Positions 46,258 to 54,971 of a stretch of 64,000 bases of DNA are shown here, one piece after another (position 1 is the first letter of the stretch; each line of letters opens with the position of its first letter). The DNA comes from an uncultured Oscillospiraceae bacterium. Lineage in GTDB: Bacteria > Bacillota > Clostridia > Oscillospirales > Oscillospiraceae. The notes beneath the pieces were generated by a model. That model ran no database searches, had not been told where the DNA came from, and worked only from the letters and a program-made list of their open reading frames with translations. The position numbers were made by a program, and so were the translations under genes. The stretch is from NCBI GenBank assembly GCA_947625285.1, contig CANQNS010000002.1, forward strand, positions 141,951 through 205,950, in the 5' to 3' direction.

Positions 46258-46776
46258 TCAAAAGCATTCTATGAGCAGCGCTCTGGCCTCCTGGGCAGAC
46301 CGGCGCGTCTCGGCGGCAAAGGCGGCCAGGGCGTCGCCCGCGCCGGGATCTGTCTGTCGGCCGGCGGCGGCCTCGTACTGCTCCGCCAGGCGGCCGTATT
46401 GCAGATACAGGGCCCGCAGCGCGGCCAGCTTTCCCGGCTGGGGGCCGCAGTCTCCCGCCTCCTCGCCGGCCGCGCCGGTGGCGATGAACCGCTCCGCCCG
46501 CAGCCGCCGCAGCCGCCGCCGGGATCCGGCGGCCATCCGCTGCAGGACCGCCCGGCCGTCCGCCGGAAAGGACCGGGCCAGCGTCCCGGCCCAGGTCCCG
46601 GCGCAGGTCTCCCGGCGTATCAGCTCCGCCAGAACGTCCTCCGGCGGCCGGGGCTCCGGGGGACCGGCGCAGGGCGCGGAGGCCCCGCCGCTGTCCACGG
46701 CGGGCGCGCTCTGGCCGGTGACCCGCTGCCAAACCGCGTCGAAGCCCGCCAGGCTCTCTTTCAACATCTCATCCAT
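46258..46776 (-). CDS. putative ferritin-like helical protein lacking metal ligands
   Basis: The 172-residue protein is largely helical and Arg/Ala-rich. The segment LAELIRRETCAGTWAGTLAR...RLRRLRAERFIATG follows the pattern of small ferritin-like domains found in spore-former proteins, in which an EARH-type motif normally binds iron. Here that site reads GSRRRLRRL. If related, it has lost the diiron site. This assignment rests on pattern memory and is weak. ATG 46776 has GGGAGG eight bases upstream. Confidence 0.55.
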   Translation of the reverse strand: MDEMLKESLAGFDAVWQRVTGQSAPAVDSGGASAPCAGPPEPRPPEDVLAELIRRETCAGTWAGTLARSFPADGRAVLQRMAAGSRRRLRRLRAERFIATGAAGEEAGDCGPQPGKLAALRALYLQYGRLAEQYEAAAGRQTDPGAGDALAAFAAETRRSAQEARALLIECF

Positions 46777-46825
46777 ATTCGGCACCCTCCCGTCCATTTA
46801 TATGCGGCCGGGGGCGGATGCGGCA

Positions 46826-46855
46826 CAAGGCCCCCGCCAACAGGCGGGGGCCTTG
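46826..46855 (-). terminator. hairpin after the SGNH cluster
   Basis: CAAGGCCCCCGCC/GGCGGGGGCCTTG, a 13-bp stem with a 4-base loop and no T-tract, downstream of the last SGNH gene. It likely stops or protects the transcript's 3' end. Confidence 0.6.
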
Positions 46856-46872
46856 CGGTATCTCTTTCGTCG

Positions 46873-47808
46873 TCACTGGTAGGCGTGAGAGCGGATATAC
46901 TGGAGGATGGCGTTGTACCCGTCCGGGGTGAAGTGGATGCCGTCGCCGGAGCAGTAGCTGATGTTCAGATTGCCGTCGGCGTCCGTCAGCACCTCGGCGG
47001 TGTTCAGGTACCGCAGGCCCATCTGGTTGGCGATGTCCAATATCCAGCCGTTGGCGGCGGTGATCTGCTGGTTTGTAAGGCCCTCGGTGTTGCCGCCGGT
47101 GTAGCCCGGGTCGATCACGGGGAAGATGGACTGGCAGATGAGCCGGGTGTTGGGGCTGGCGGCCTGGATGGCCTGCAAAAGACCGGTGTAGTAGTCCCGG
47201 AACTGGGACTCGTCCAGGATGGACACGCCGTTGAGGCCCAGCGTCACGATCAGATACTCCGGCTGGCCGGCGGCGGCCGCGTCAGCGATGGACAGGCTCT
47301 GGGCGTTGACCGTGTCCCCCTGGGGGTAGTACTGGACTGTCTCGATGGCCCAGTTGAACAGGCTCAGAGTGCCGCTGGCGGGGACCCAGACCTGGTAGCT
47401 GGGCAGCACGTTATAGGCGCTGAGCCCATAGGTGGTGCTGTCGCCCAAAAAGACCAGCTTGTCCTGGTACTCCTGGCCCAAGTCCATGGTGGCGGCCAGG
47501 ATCGTGGAGGGGGGCGCGGCGGCCTGCTGGCCCTGCTCCGCGGCGGCCTGGTCCTCCGTGGGGACGGTCCCGTCCTGGCCGGCGGCCTGCTGGTCCTCCG
47601 CCGGGACAGTCTGGTCCTGGGCGGACCCGGTCCCGTCCGACGTCTGGTCCGGCACGGCCGTGGCCTGGGCCCCGGGCAGAGGCCGGGCGGCGGACCTGCC
47701 GCCGCTGGTGAAGGACACATAGGCCAGCAGCACGACGCATACGGTCAGGCATATCAATATGGCGATGGTCCAGAGAACGTAAAAGCCCTCTCTGGTCCTT
47801 CCGTTCAT
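46873..47808 (-). CDS. membrane-anchored SGNH/GDSL hydrolase, copy C
   Basis: The 311-residue protein has a signal anchor (about residues 12-33), a Gln/Pro/Asp-rich 60-residue linker and an SGNH domain outside the cell. Block I is KLVFLGDSTTYGLSAY, block III GLNGVSIL and block V GDGIHFTPDGYN with a clean DxxH. It likely removes or handles acyl groups on an envelope polymer. It is the third and last of three tandem paralogs. AAGGAGG precedes the ATG. Its linker composition is unlike those of the other two. Confidence 0.87.
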   Translation of the reverse strand: MNGRTREGFYVLWTIAILICLTVCVVLLAYVSFTSGGRSAARPLPGAQATAVPDQTSDGTGSAQDQTVPAEDQQAAGQDGTVPTEDQAAAEQGQQAAAPPSTILAATMDLGQEYQDKLVFLGDSTTYGLSAYNVLPSYQVWVPASGTLSLFNWAIETVQYYPQGDTVNAQSLSIADAAAAGQPEYLIVTLGLNGVSILDESQFRDYYTGLLQAIQAASPNTRLICQSIFPVIDPGYTGGNTEGLTNQQITAANGWILDIANQMGLRYLNTAEVLTDADGNLNISYCSGDGIHFTPDGYNAILQYIRSHAYQ

Positions 47809-47836
47809 AGCGGTACCTCCTTGCCGGGCGCGCCGG

Positions 47837-48658
47837 TCACTGATAGGCGTGGGTGCGCAGGTTCTGCAGCACCACGGAAAAGCCGTCGGGATTGAGGTGG
47901 ATGCCCATGTCGTCGCCGTTGTTATAGGCCGGGTCCAGGCCCCCCGTGCTGTCTGTGAGCAGGTCGTGGGAGTTGAGATACCGGGTCCCGGTGGCGGCGG
48001 CCACGTCCCGTATCCAGCCGTTGGCGGTGTTGACCCGGGCGTTGTCGATGCCGTCCGGGGTCTTGCTGTCGATCACGGGATACATAGACTGGCAGATGAT
48101 GTGGGTGTCGGGGCTGGCGGCCAGAAGGGCGTTTACCAGGTCGGTGTAATACTGCTTGAAGCTGGTCTCGTCCAAAAAGGCCACGCCGTTGACGCCCAGG
48201 GTGATAACCAGCACCTCCGGCCGCCGGCGGGCGGCGCAGTCCGTGATGGACAGGTCCTCCGGGGCGTCCGGCGCCTCCGGCGGATGATAGTCGATGGTCT
48301 CAATGGCCCAGTTCGCCAGGGCCATGGTGCCGCTGGCGGGGGTCCAGACCTGGGTGAAGGGGACCACGTCGTAAAAGCCCAGGCCGTAGGTGGTGCTGTC
48401 GCCCAGAAAGACCAGCTTGTCGACGTACGCCTGGCCCATGTCCTCGGTCTGGGCCAGCTCCACCGCCGGCCCGGCGGTGGGAGAGGGGATGGCCGTCGCG
48501 GTCTGCTCCTGGGCGGGCTGCTGCCCGGCGGCCTCCTGCCGGCCGCCGGCGTAGCGGACCACCAGGAACACCAGTACCGCCAGCTCCGCCACGATCAGGC
48601 ATACCAGCACGGCGATGATCCTGCGGGCGCGGGCCCTGCTTCTGGTCCGTTCGTTCAT
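47837..48658 (-). CDS. membrane-anchored SGNH/GDSL hydrolase, copy B
   Basis: A 273-residue paralog of its neighbours: N-terminal helix (about residues 13-34), short Gln/Ala/Thr linker, SGNH domain with KLVFLGDSTTYGLGFY, TLGVNGVAFLDE and NGDDMGIHLNPDG. The Asp before the catalytic His is one position further away than the DxxH in copy C. VLVITLGVNGVAFLDE and ARRRPEVLVITLG are nearly the same as in copy A, suggesting recent duplication. AAGGAGG precedes the ATG. Confidence 0.87.
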   Translation of the reverse strand: MNERTRSRARARRIIAVLVCLIVAELAVLVFLVVRYAGGRQEAAGQQPAQEQTATAIPSPTAGPAVELAQTEDMGQAYVDKLVFLGDSTTYGLGFYDVVPFTQVWTPASGTMALANWAIETIDYHPPEAPDAPEDLSITDCAARRRPEVLVITLGVNGVAFLDETSFKQYYTDLVNALLAASPDTHIICQSMYPVIDSKTPDGIDNARVNTANGWIRDVAAATGTRYLNSHDLLTDSTGGLDPAYNNGDDMGIHLNPDGFSVVLQNLRTHAYQ

Positions 48659-48680
48659 GGAGATACCTCCTTGGCGGCTC

Positions 48681-49553
48681 TCACAGCCAGGCGTGGGTGC
48701 GGATGTTTTGCAGTACGACCGAAAGGCCCGCCACGTTCAGGTGGATGCCCATGCCGTCGTGGTTGTTGTAATCGTCCCGCAGGTTGCCGGTCTCGTCCAT
48801 CAGCAGATCGTGGGAGTAGAGATACCGCACGCCGGTCTGGACGGCGATGTCGTAGATCCAGCCGTTGGCGGCGTTCACCCCCGCGTTGCTGATGCCCCGG
48901 GGCACCTCGCTGTCGTTGACGGGGTAGACGGACTGCAAAATGATCTTCGTGTCGGGACTGGCCTGCTGGATGGCTTGGATAAGGTTTACATAATAATCCT
49001 TAAAGCCCGCCTCGTCCAGCAGCGCGATGCCGTTGATGCCCAGGGTGATAACCAGCACTTCCGGCCGCCGGCGGGCGGCGCAGTCCGGGATGGACAGCTC
49101 CACGGGCTGATCGGGGCTGGCGGGGTCGTAGTAGGCGATGGGGTCCACCGCCCAGTTGAACAGGCTCATGGTGCCGATGGAGTCGGTCCAGACCTGGGTA
49201 TGGGGCAGCACGTCATAGCCATACAGCCAGTAGGTGGTGCTGTCGCCCAGAAAGACGATCTTGTCTATATACTCCATGCCGGCGTCCTCGGTCTCGCCCA
49301 GCTCCACAGGGACGGGCGTGGGCTCCGGCGTAGGCGAGGGGGTAGGCTCCGACGTAGGGGTGGGCTCCGGTGTGGAGGTGGGCAGGGCGGCGGTGGGAGC
49401 CGGCGGGGACGTGGAGACCGGAGCGGTCTCCCGCGTTGCGCCCAGCCCGCCCCGGAGCAGCAGGCTGACAAGCACCCCCAGGGCGATCAGGTCCAGGGTG
49501 GCCGTCAGGCTCAGCAAAAATACCGTCAGCGGCGTTTTGGAAGAATGGCCCAT
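48681..49553 (-). CDS. membrane-anchored SGNH/GDSL hydrolase, copy A
   Basis: A 290-residue first member of the tandem trio. It has an N-terminal helix (about residues 9-33), a long TPEPTPTSEPTPSPTPEPTP linker and an SGNH domain with KIVFLGDSTTYWLYGY, TLGINGIALLDE and DGMGIHLNVAG. The ATG at 49553 has only GGGAAAAAAT upstream; a TTG at 49574 in front of a hairpin is the alternative start. The linker type is shared with the proteins at 3981 and 35679. Confidence 0.86.
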   Translation of the reverse strand: MGHSSKTPLTVFLLSLTATLDLIALGVLVSLLLRGGLGATRETAPVSTSPPAPTAALPTSTPEPTPTSEPTPSPTPEPTPVPVELGETEDAGMEYIDKIVFLGDSTTYWLYGYDVLPHTQVWTDSIGTMSLFNWAVDPIAYYDPASPDQPVELSIPDCAARRRPEVLVITLGINGIALLDEAGFKDYYVNLIQAIQQASPDTKIILQSVYPVNDSEVPRGISNAGVNAANGWIYDIAVQTGVRYLYSHDLLMDETGNLRDDYNNHDGMGIHLNVAGLSVVLQNIRTHAWL

Positions 49554-49574
49554 ATTTTTTCCCGATAAACCCAA

Positions 49575-49594
49575 GGGGAAGCATCCGCTTCCCC
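49575..49594 (-). other. hairpin between the EF-G-like gene and the SGNH cluster
   Basis: GGGGAAGC/GCTTCCCC with a 4-base loop. On the minus strand it is followed by TTGGGTTTATC. It could be a weak terminator or, being adjacent to the possible TTG start at 49574, a structure that limits translation of the first SGNH gene. Confidence 0.5.
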
Positions 49595-49618
49595 CCGGTC
49601 ATAAGCTCTATTGGCGGT

Positions 49619-51649
49619 TCACTCGGCGGCGGCCAGAGCCTTGGCCTCCTCGATGATCTTCTGCTGGACGTTCATGGGCGTCTCGTCGTAGCGGATGAAG
49701 TCCAGGGTGAAGGAGCCCCGGCCCTGGGTGATGGAGCGCAGGTCGATGGCGTAGGTAGTCATCTCCGCCATGGGTACCTCCGCCTCCACGACCTGCATCC
49801 CGTCGTGGGCGGTCATGCCCAGCACGGTGCCCCGCCGCTTGGAGGGGATGTCCGACATGATGTCGCCCAGGTTGGCGTCGGGCACGGTGACCTTCAAAAG
49901 TCCGATGGGCTCCATGATGACGGGGTTGGCGTTGACCAGCTCCTTATAGGCCAGGCCGGCGGCGGTCTTGAAGGCCATCTCCGACGAGTCCACGGGATGG
50001 AAGTCGCCGTCGTACAGCACGGCCTTCAGGTACACCATGGGATAGCCCGCCAGCACGCCCTTCAGGCAGCACTCCCGCAGGCCCTTTTCCACGGCGGGGA
50101 AGAAGTTCTTGGGCACGCTGCCGCCGAACACCTCCTCGGCGAAGATCATGTCCTCTTGCTCGTCCTGGGGCTCGAAGCGGATCTTCACGTCGGCGAACTG
50201 GCCGTGGCCGCCGGTCTGCTTCTTGTGGCGGCCGTGGGTGTCCAGGGTCTTGCGGATCTTCTCCCGGTAGGCCACGCGGGCGGGGCTCAGCTCCACCTCC
50301 ACGCCGAACTTGCTCTTCAGCTTGGAGCACAGCACGTCGATGTGCATATCGCCCGCGCCGGCCACCACCTGCTGGTGGGTCTCGGCGTTCAGGGTCACGG
50401 TGAAGGCCGGGTCCTCCTCGCCCAGACGGGCCAGACCCTGGGCCACCTTGTCGTCCTGGCCCTTCACCTTGGGGGAGATCGCCATCTGGTAGCAGGGGGT
50501 GTCGAAGGTGATGCCGGGCAGGGCCTCCACGGCCCCGGCGGCGCAGAGGGTGTCGCCGGTCCGGGTGTCGGACAGCTTGCTGACCGCGCCGAAGTCGCCG
50601 CAGGCGATCTCCGTGACCTCGGTGTTCTTCTTGCCCTGCATCACATAGATGTGGCCCAGCTTCTCCTGGGCGCCGCTGCGGGCGTTAGTCAGGGTCATGT
50701 CGGCCGTCACCTTGCCGGAGACCACCTTGAACAGAGAGAACTTGCCAAACTGGTCGGACACGGTCTTATACACGATGGCCTTGGCCGGGCCGTTGGGGTC
50801 GCAGGCCTTGCCGCCCTCCATGGGGGAGGGGAACACGGAGCAGACCGCGTCCAGGAAGATCTGGCTGCCCATGCCGGTGAAGGCGCTGCCGCAGTAGACC
50901 GGGCAGATGCCGCCGTCGGCCACGCCGGCGCTCAGCGCGCCGGAGATCTCCTCCGGGGACAGCTCCATGGTCTCGAAGTACTTGTCCATCAGCTCCTCGC
51001 TGGTCTCGGCGGCGGACTCGGCCAGCTCGGTGTACAGCTCGTCCAGACGGCCGCTCATGGCGTCGGGCACGGGGATCTCCACCCGCTTTTTGCCGTCCAT
51101 CTTATAGGCCTTGCGGGTGACTACGTCCACGATGCCGATATACTTGTCGCCCTCCTTGATGGGGGCGGTCATGGCGCAGACGGAGTTGCCGAAACGCTCC
51201 CGCAGGCCGTCGAAGGTCTTGTCGAAGTCGGCGTGCTCCTCATCCAGCTTGGAGATATAGATGGCCCGGGGCTTGCCCGCGTCCCGCAGGTACTTCCAGC
51301 TCTTTTCCGCGCCCACGTTCACGCCGTCCTTGGCGGAGACGCAGATGACGCCGATGTCGGCCACCCGCAGGGCCTGATAGACCTCGCCCACGAAGTCGAA
51401 AAATCCCGGCGTGTCGATCAGGTTGATCTTGCAGCTGCCCCATTTCAGGTTCATGGTGGCGGCGGAGATGCTGATCTGGCGGCGGATCTCCTCCGGATCG
51501 AAGTCGCTGACGGTGTTGCCTTCCGTCACCTTGCCCTGGCGGTCCGTCATGCCCGCGACGGACAGCAGGTTCTCCGCGAAGGAGGTCTTGCCGTTGCCGC
51601 CGTGGCCCAGCAGACAGATGTTGCGGATGTTTTTCAGTTCGTAGCTCAT
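49619..51649 (-). CDS. divergent EF-G-like translational GTPase
   Basis: The 676-residue protein has all EF-G domains: GTPase (1-270), domain II, III, IV (RKTLDTHGRHKKQTGGHGQFADV) and V (MSDIPSKRRGTVLGM). GTPase motifs are altered: G1 is GHGGNGKT (usual GHVDAGKT), G3 is DTPGFFDF (usual DTPGHVDF, so the catalytic His is Phe) and G4 is SKLD at 133-136 (usual NKxD). This marks the EF-G paralog group often named FusA2 or elongation factor G-like, not the main translocase. The ribosomal step is unknown. It has its own promoter at 51710-51738. Confidence 0.88.
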   Translation of the reverse strand: MSYELKNIRNICLLGHGGNGKTSFAENLLSVAGMTDRQGKVTEGNTVSDFDPEEIRRQISISAATMNLKWGSCKINLIDTPGFFDFVGEVYQALRVADIGVICVSAKDGVNVGAEKSWKYLRDAGKPRAIYISKLDEEHADFDKTFDGLRERFGNSVCAMTAPIKEGDKYIGIVDVVTRKAYKMDGKKRVEIPVPDAMSGRLDELYTELAESAAETSEELMDKYFETMELSPEEISGALSAGVADGGICPVYCGSAFTGMGSQIFLDAVCSVFPSPMEGGKACDPNGPAKAIVYKTVSDQFGKFSLFKVVSGKVTADMTLTNARSGAQEKLGHIYVMQGKKNTEVTEIACGDFGAVSKLSDTRTGDTLCAAGAVEALPGITFDTPCYQMAISPKVKGQDDKVAQGLARLGEEDPAFTVTLNAETHQQVVAGAGDMHIDVLCSKLKSKFGVEVELSPARVAYREKIRKTLDTHGRHKKQTGGHGQFADVKIRFEPQDEQEDMIFAEEVFGGSVPKNFFPAVEKGLRECCLKGVLAGYPMVYLKAVLYDGDFHPVDSSEMAFKTAAGLAYKELVNANPVIMEPIGLLKVTVPDANLGDIMSDIPSKRRGTVLGMTAHDGMQVVEAEVPMAEMTTYAIDLRSITQGRGSFTLDFIRYDETPMNVQQKIIEEAKALAAAE

Positions 51650-51709
51650 AGGTCCTCTCCTTACTAGACGTTTATAAAGTCAATATTTAACGGTATTTCA
51701 CAAATGATT

Positions 51710-51738
51710 ATTATACACGACCGACAAATTGTTGGCAA
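51710..51738 (-). promoter_or_regulatory. EF-G-like gene promoter
   Basis: On the minus strand TTGCCA (51733-51738), 17-base spacer, TATAAT (51710-51715). It gives a leader of about 55 bases. Confidence 0.75.
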
Positions 51739-51763
51739 TACATATCCGGGAAATTTTCTCGCC

Positions 51764-54085
51764 TCACCGGCTCTGACCGAAAGCCAGCAGCCATACGGGC
51801 AGAGCCCACAGGAACATATACGACAGCACGTTCCCGGCGGTGGCGGTATCGAAGGAGCCGGAGCGGAACAGCAGGAACATGGTGACCATGCCGATGGCGG
51901 TGCCCACCAGGGATATGACGGTGCCGGCCCGGCAGGCGCCGTACAGCTTCCGGCCGGCCTCGGCCGCGTCCACCATGGGCCCCATGCCGGGGCGGGACAG
52001 CACCGCCGCCACCGGGGAGTTGACGCCCGCGGCGGAGGCCGCGATGCGGTAGCGATCCCGGAAGGTGGGGAAGTTGAAGTTGTCGGTGGGCATACGGAAA
52101 AGCTGCCGGATCATCAGGGGGGTGATGTTGAAGTCCCGGATGGCGAACACCGGCAGGGTCCGGCCCTGCAGCAGCGTCACCAGCGCGTCCTGGACGCTGC
52201 TGACGGGGGTGTATTCCAGGGTGAACACGCCCACCAGCTCGCCGCTGATGGCGGTGCAGACCGCGTTTCGCACCATCATGTTCCGGGGCAGCCGGATGCC
52301 CATCAGGTTCATGAAGCCGGCGGTGCCCACCAGCACCTGCTCGCCGTTCACCCGGGCGGACAGGCCGCCGCCCTCATGGCAGCGGAACTCGTCGGCCCGG
52401 ACGGTGGCATAGCCCCGGCGGGTGATAAGCTCCATGAACAGGCCGGTGACGCCGCTGCCGGAGGCGACCAGCAGGCTGGCGGTGCAGGATATCACCTTGT
52501 CCACCAGGGCCCCCTCCAGGATGTTGATGCCCGACAGCTTCATGGTGCCGGGGGGGAACAGGTCGTTGTCGGATATGACTACCCGGCGGCTCCTGCCGAT
52601 GTCGGCGCAGCCGGGGAAGCCCACGATGGCCGCCCCGGAGGGCTGCAGCTTCTTGGCCGTCAGGGAGTAGGGCAGAGGGAAGCTCAAAAAGGCGGTGAAG
52701 GACGCGCTGACAGACAGCAGCGCGGACAGGGTGTGCAGGAAATAGGACCCCTGACCGTTCACGGACGCGCCGATAGCCAGCAGCAGCGACGCGCCCAGCA
52801 GGATGGGGGACGCGGTGGCGTACACCGTCTGGCAGAAGTCCGGCTGCTCGCAGCGGCGGGTGATGCCGTCCACCGGCCGCAGGGAGCGGCAGATATACTT
52901 GCTGCCCTTGTCGGTCTCCTCCGCCGTCATGGCGGAGGGGGCCTTGCTCATGGCGGCCATGCGCATGGTCCGGCCCCGGGCCCGGCAGCCAAGCTGCTCG
53001 CCCCAGAGCGCGCAGGTCAGCGACGCGCCGCCCACGGCGCAGAAGGGCAGATAATCCCCGTAGCCCAGCAGGACCATCACCGCGTCGGCGCAGCTCATGA
53101 GGGCCGCCAGACTGGCCAGGGCCTCCGCGCCGGGCCGCAGGTCGAAAAGCTGCCGTATCCCGGCGGCCAGGATGTCCAGCGCGGCCATCATCACCGTCAG
53201 CAGCAGCGTCAGCGACACGCCGGCCTGCACGGCCAGGCTCCGGCCCAGCAGCCCCGCCATGGGGAACTGCAGGCTGATCCAGGCCATGACGACGGTCAGG
53301 AAAAAGCACACCCGCACCCGGAAGCGCAGGGGCCGGAGCTGGTTGTAATAGAACTTGGCGGCCCGCTTGGGGCTCAGCTCCTCTGTCTCTGTGTATTCCA
53401 CCGGGTCCGGCCAGTTGGCGGCCTCCGCCTTCTGCATCTGCCGGCGGGCGATGCGGGTGGCGAACATACGCACCAGAGGCATGAGGAACCGCTCCTTGGC
53501 GGAGGGCTTGTCCTCCTCCATAGCGGCGGCGGCCCGCCGGGACCGTGCGCCCCGGCGTCTGCGGCCGCGCCTGCCGTCCGCTTCGTCCTCGTCCTCGTCA
53601 TAGGGCTCGTAAAGGGGCTCCGGAGCGGGCGGGGCCTCGTCCTCCCGGGCGGGGCGGTCCTCCTCCGGCCCGGGGGCCGTCTCCGGCTCCGCGTCCTCCC
53701 GGTGCAGGTCCAGGTTCAGGGTGATGATCCCGTCGGGCGAGATGCTGATCCGGGACTTCTTGGGCTCCTCCGTCCCGGCGGGGGCGGGCTTGTCCTTCAT
53801 CGAGCGGGCAAGCTCCTCCGTCAGAGCGCGGTGCAGGTCCTCGGAGCCGAAATCCACCTCCGGCGCACGCCGGGAGCGGCTCAGGGTCTCTCCCAGGGCC
53901 TCCATGACGATCTGCCGGGAACGCTGGGCGATGGCCTCGGCGGTCCGGGCGGGCTCCTCCGGGGAGCGGTCCCCGGCCGGGGCCTCGCCGGATTCGCTGA
54001 CCCGCTGGCGGTAGGAGTCCAGGAACGAGTCGAGAGAGTACTCCCCGAAATCCGGCATCAGGTTGTCCATGTACCGCTCACTCAT
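51764..54085 (-). CDS. P-type-ATPase-like membrane protein without catalytic motifs
   Basis: The 773-residue protein begins with about 215 cytosolic residues, first Glu/Ser/Arg-rich, then an acidic stretch (YEPYDEDEDEADG) next to RRGRRRRGARSRR. Hydrophobic segments follow. Residues about 450-600 track a P1B-type ATPase: FLSFPLPYSLTAKK stands where a CPC helix would be, RRVVISDNDLFPPG where AFDKTGTLTEG would be, and GGLSARVNGEQVLVGTAGFM matches the nucleotide-domain GEV-G-VLVG-FM pattern. The phosphorylated Asp aligns with Ser505 and no GDGxND hinge is visible. It should not pump ions. It overlaps rlmB by 8 bases. Function unknown. Confidence 0.65.
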   Translation of the reverse strand: MSERYMDNLMPDFGEYSLDSFLDSYRQRVSESGEAPAGDRSPEEPARTAEAIAQRSRQIVMEALGETLSRSRRAPEVDFGSEDLHRALTEELARSMKDKPAPAGTEEPKKSRISISPDGIITLNLDLHREDAEPETAPGPEEDRPAREDEAPPAPEPLYEPYDEDEDEADGRRGRRRRGARSRRAAAAMEEDKPSAKERFLMPLVRMFATRIARRQMQKAEAANWPDPVEYTETEELSPKRAAKFYYNQLRPLRFRVRVCFFLTVVMAWISLQFPMAGLLGRSLAVQAGVSLTLLLTVMMAALDILAAGIRQLFDLRPGAEALASLAALMSCADAVMVLLGYGDYLPFCAVGGASLTCALWGEQLGCRARGRTMRMAAMSKAPSAMTAEETDKGSKYICRSLRPVDGITRRCEQPDFCQTVYATASPILLGASLLLAIGASVNGQGSYFLHTLSALLSVSASFTAFLSFPLPYSLTAKKLQPSGAAIVGFPGCADIGRSRRVVISDNDLFPPGTMKLSGINILEGALVDKVISCTASLLVASGSGVTGLFMELITRRGYATVRADEFRCHEGGGLSARVNGEQVLVGTAGFMNLMGIRLPRNMMVRNAVCTAISGELVGVFTLEYTPVSSVQDALVTLLQGRTLPVFAIRDFNITPLMIRQLFRMPTDNFNFPTFRDRYRIAASAAGVNSPVAAVLSRPGMGPMVDAAEAGRKLYGACRAGTVISLVGTAIGMVTMFLLFRSGSFDTATAGNVLSYMFLWALPVWLLAFGQSR

Positions 54086-54824
54086 GACGCTGTCTCACGA
54101 TCTCATACAGCAGCACGGCGGCCGCGGCGGAGGCGTTCAGGGAATTGACCCGGCCCAGCAGCGGGATGCTCATGACGAAATCGCACCGCTCCCGCACCAG
54201 CCGGCTCATGCCCGCGCCCTCGGAGCCGATCACCAGGCAGAGAGGGCCTTTCATGTCGGTCCGCCAAAGGGGGCTCTGGCCCCCGGCCTCCGCGCCGTAT
54301 ATCCACAGGCCCCGCCGCTTCATGGTCTCCAGCGCGGCGGCCAGGTTGCTGACACGGGCGATGAGCATATGCTCGGCGGCCCCGGCGCTGGCCTTGTCGG
54401 CGGCGGCGGTGAGGCCCGCGCTGCGCCGCTTGGGTATGACGACGCCGTGGGCTCCGGCGCACTCCGCGCAGCGGATGACGGCCCCCAGGTTCCGGGGGTC
54501 CTCCAGCCCGTCGCACACCACGATAAAGGGGTCCTGGCCCAGCTGGTCCGCCCGGGCGAAAATATCCTCCAGGGCGCAGTACTCCCGGGCGGCGGCCACG
54601 GCGATCACGCCCTGGTGGGCGTGGGTCAGGCTCATGGCGTCCAGCTTGCGCCGGTCGCACTCCGTCACCACCGCCCCGGCGTTTTTCGCGCTGGAGGCGA
54701 TGAAGGCCAGGGCCTTGTCCGCGCTGTCCCGGACAAGGAACACCTTGTCGATGGCCCGGCCCGACCGGATGGCCTCCATGACCGCGTTTTTTCCCTCTAT
54801 TATATTTTCTTCTGACATATTCAT
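54078..54824 (-). CDS. rlmB: TrmH/RlmB-family 23S rRNA (guanosine-2'-O) methyltransferase
   Basis: SPOUT-class enzyme that 2'-O-methylates a ribose, in RlmB at G2251 of 23S rRNA. It has the N-terminal substrate domain (IIEGKNAVMEAIRSGRAIDKV) and the three SPOUT motifs DPRNLGAVIRCAECAGA, CLVIGSEGAGMSRLVRE and IPLLGRVNSLNASAAAAVLL. The 248-residue length is normal. ATG 54824 lies only about 3 bases beyond the predicted transcription start (TTCCAA, 17 bases, TATAGT at 54834-54839), so the mRNA may be leaderless. A TrmH-like tRNA target is the alternative. Confidence 0.93.
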   Translation of the reverse strand: MNMSEENIIEGKNAVMEAIRSGRAIDKVFLVRDSADKALAFIASSAKNAGAVVTECDRRKLDAMSLTHAHQGVIAVAAAREYCALEDIFARADQLGQDPFIVVCDGLEDPRNLGAVIRCAECAGAHGVVIPKRRSAGLTAAADKASAGAAEHMLIARVSNLAAALETMKRRGLWIYGAEAGGQSPLWRTDMKGPLCLVIGSEGAGMSRLVRERCDFVMSIPLLGRVNSLNASAAAAVLLYEIVRQRHE

Positions 54825-54971
54825 ACAGACTGTACTATAACACAAACGTCTTCGATTTGGAAGACATAAAATCGCGTTTGCCAAAAAATACCCGCCCGGC
54901 GGCGGGGCGGTCAAATTAAATGTGGACTTTGGAGGCAAAAAAGGGTATGATTGAAAGGGGGGGTGAGGCGT

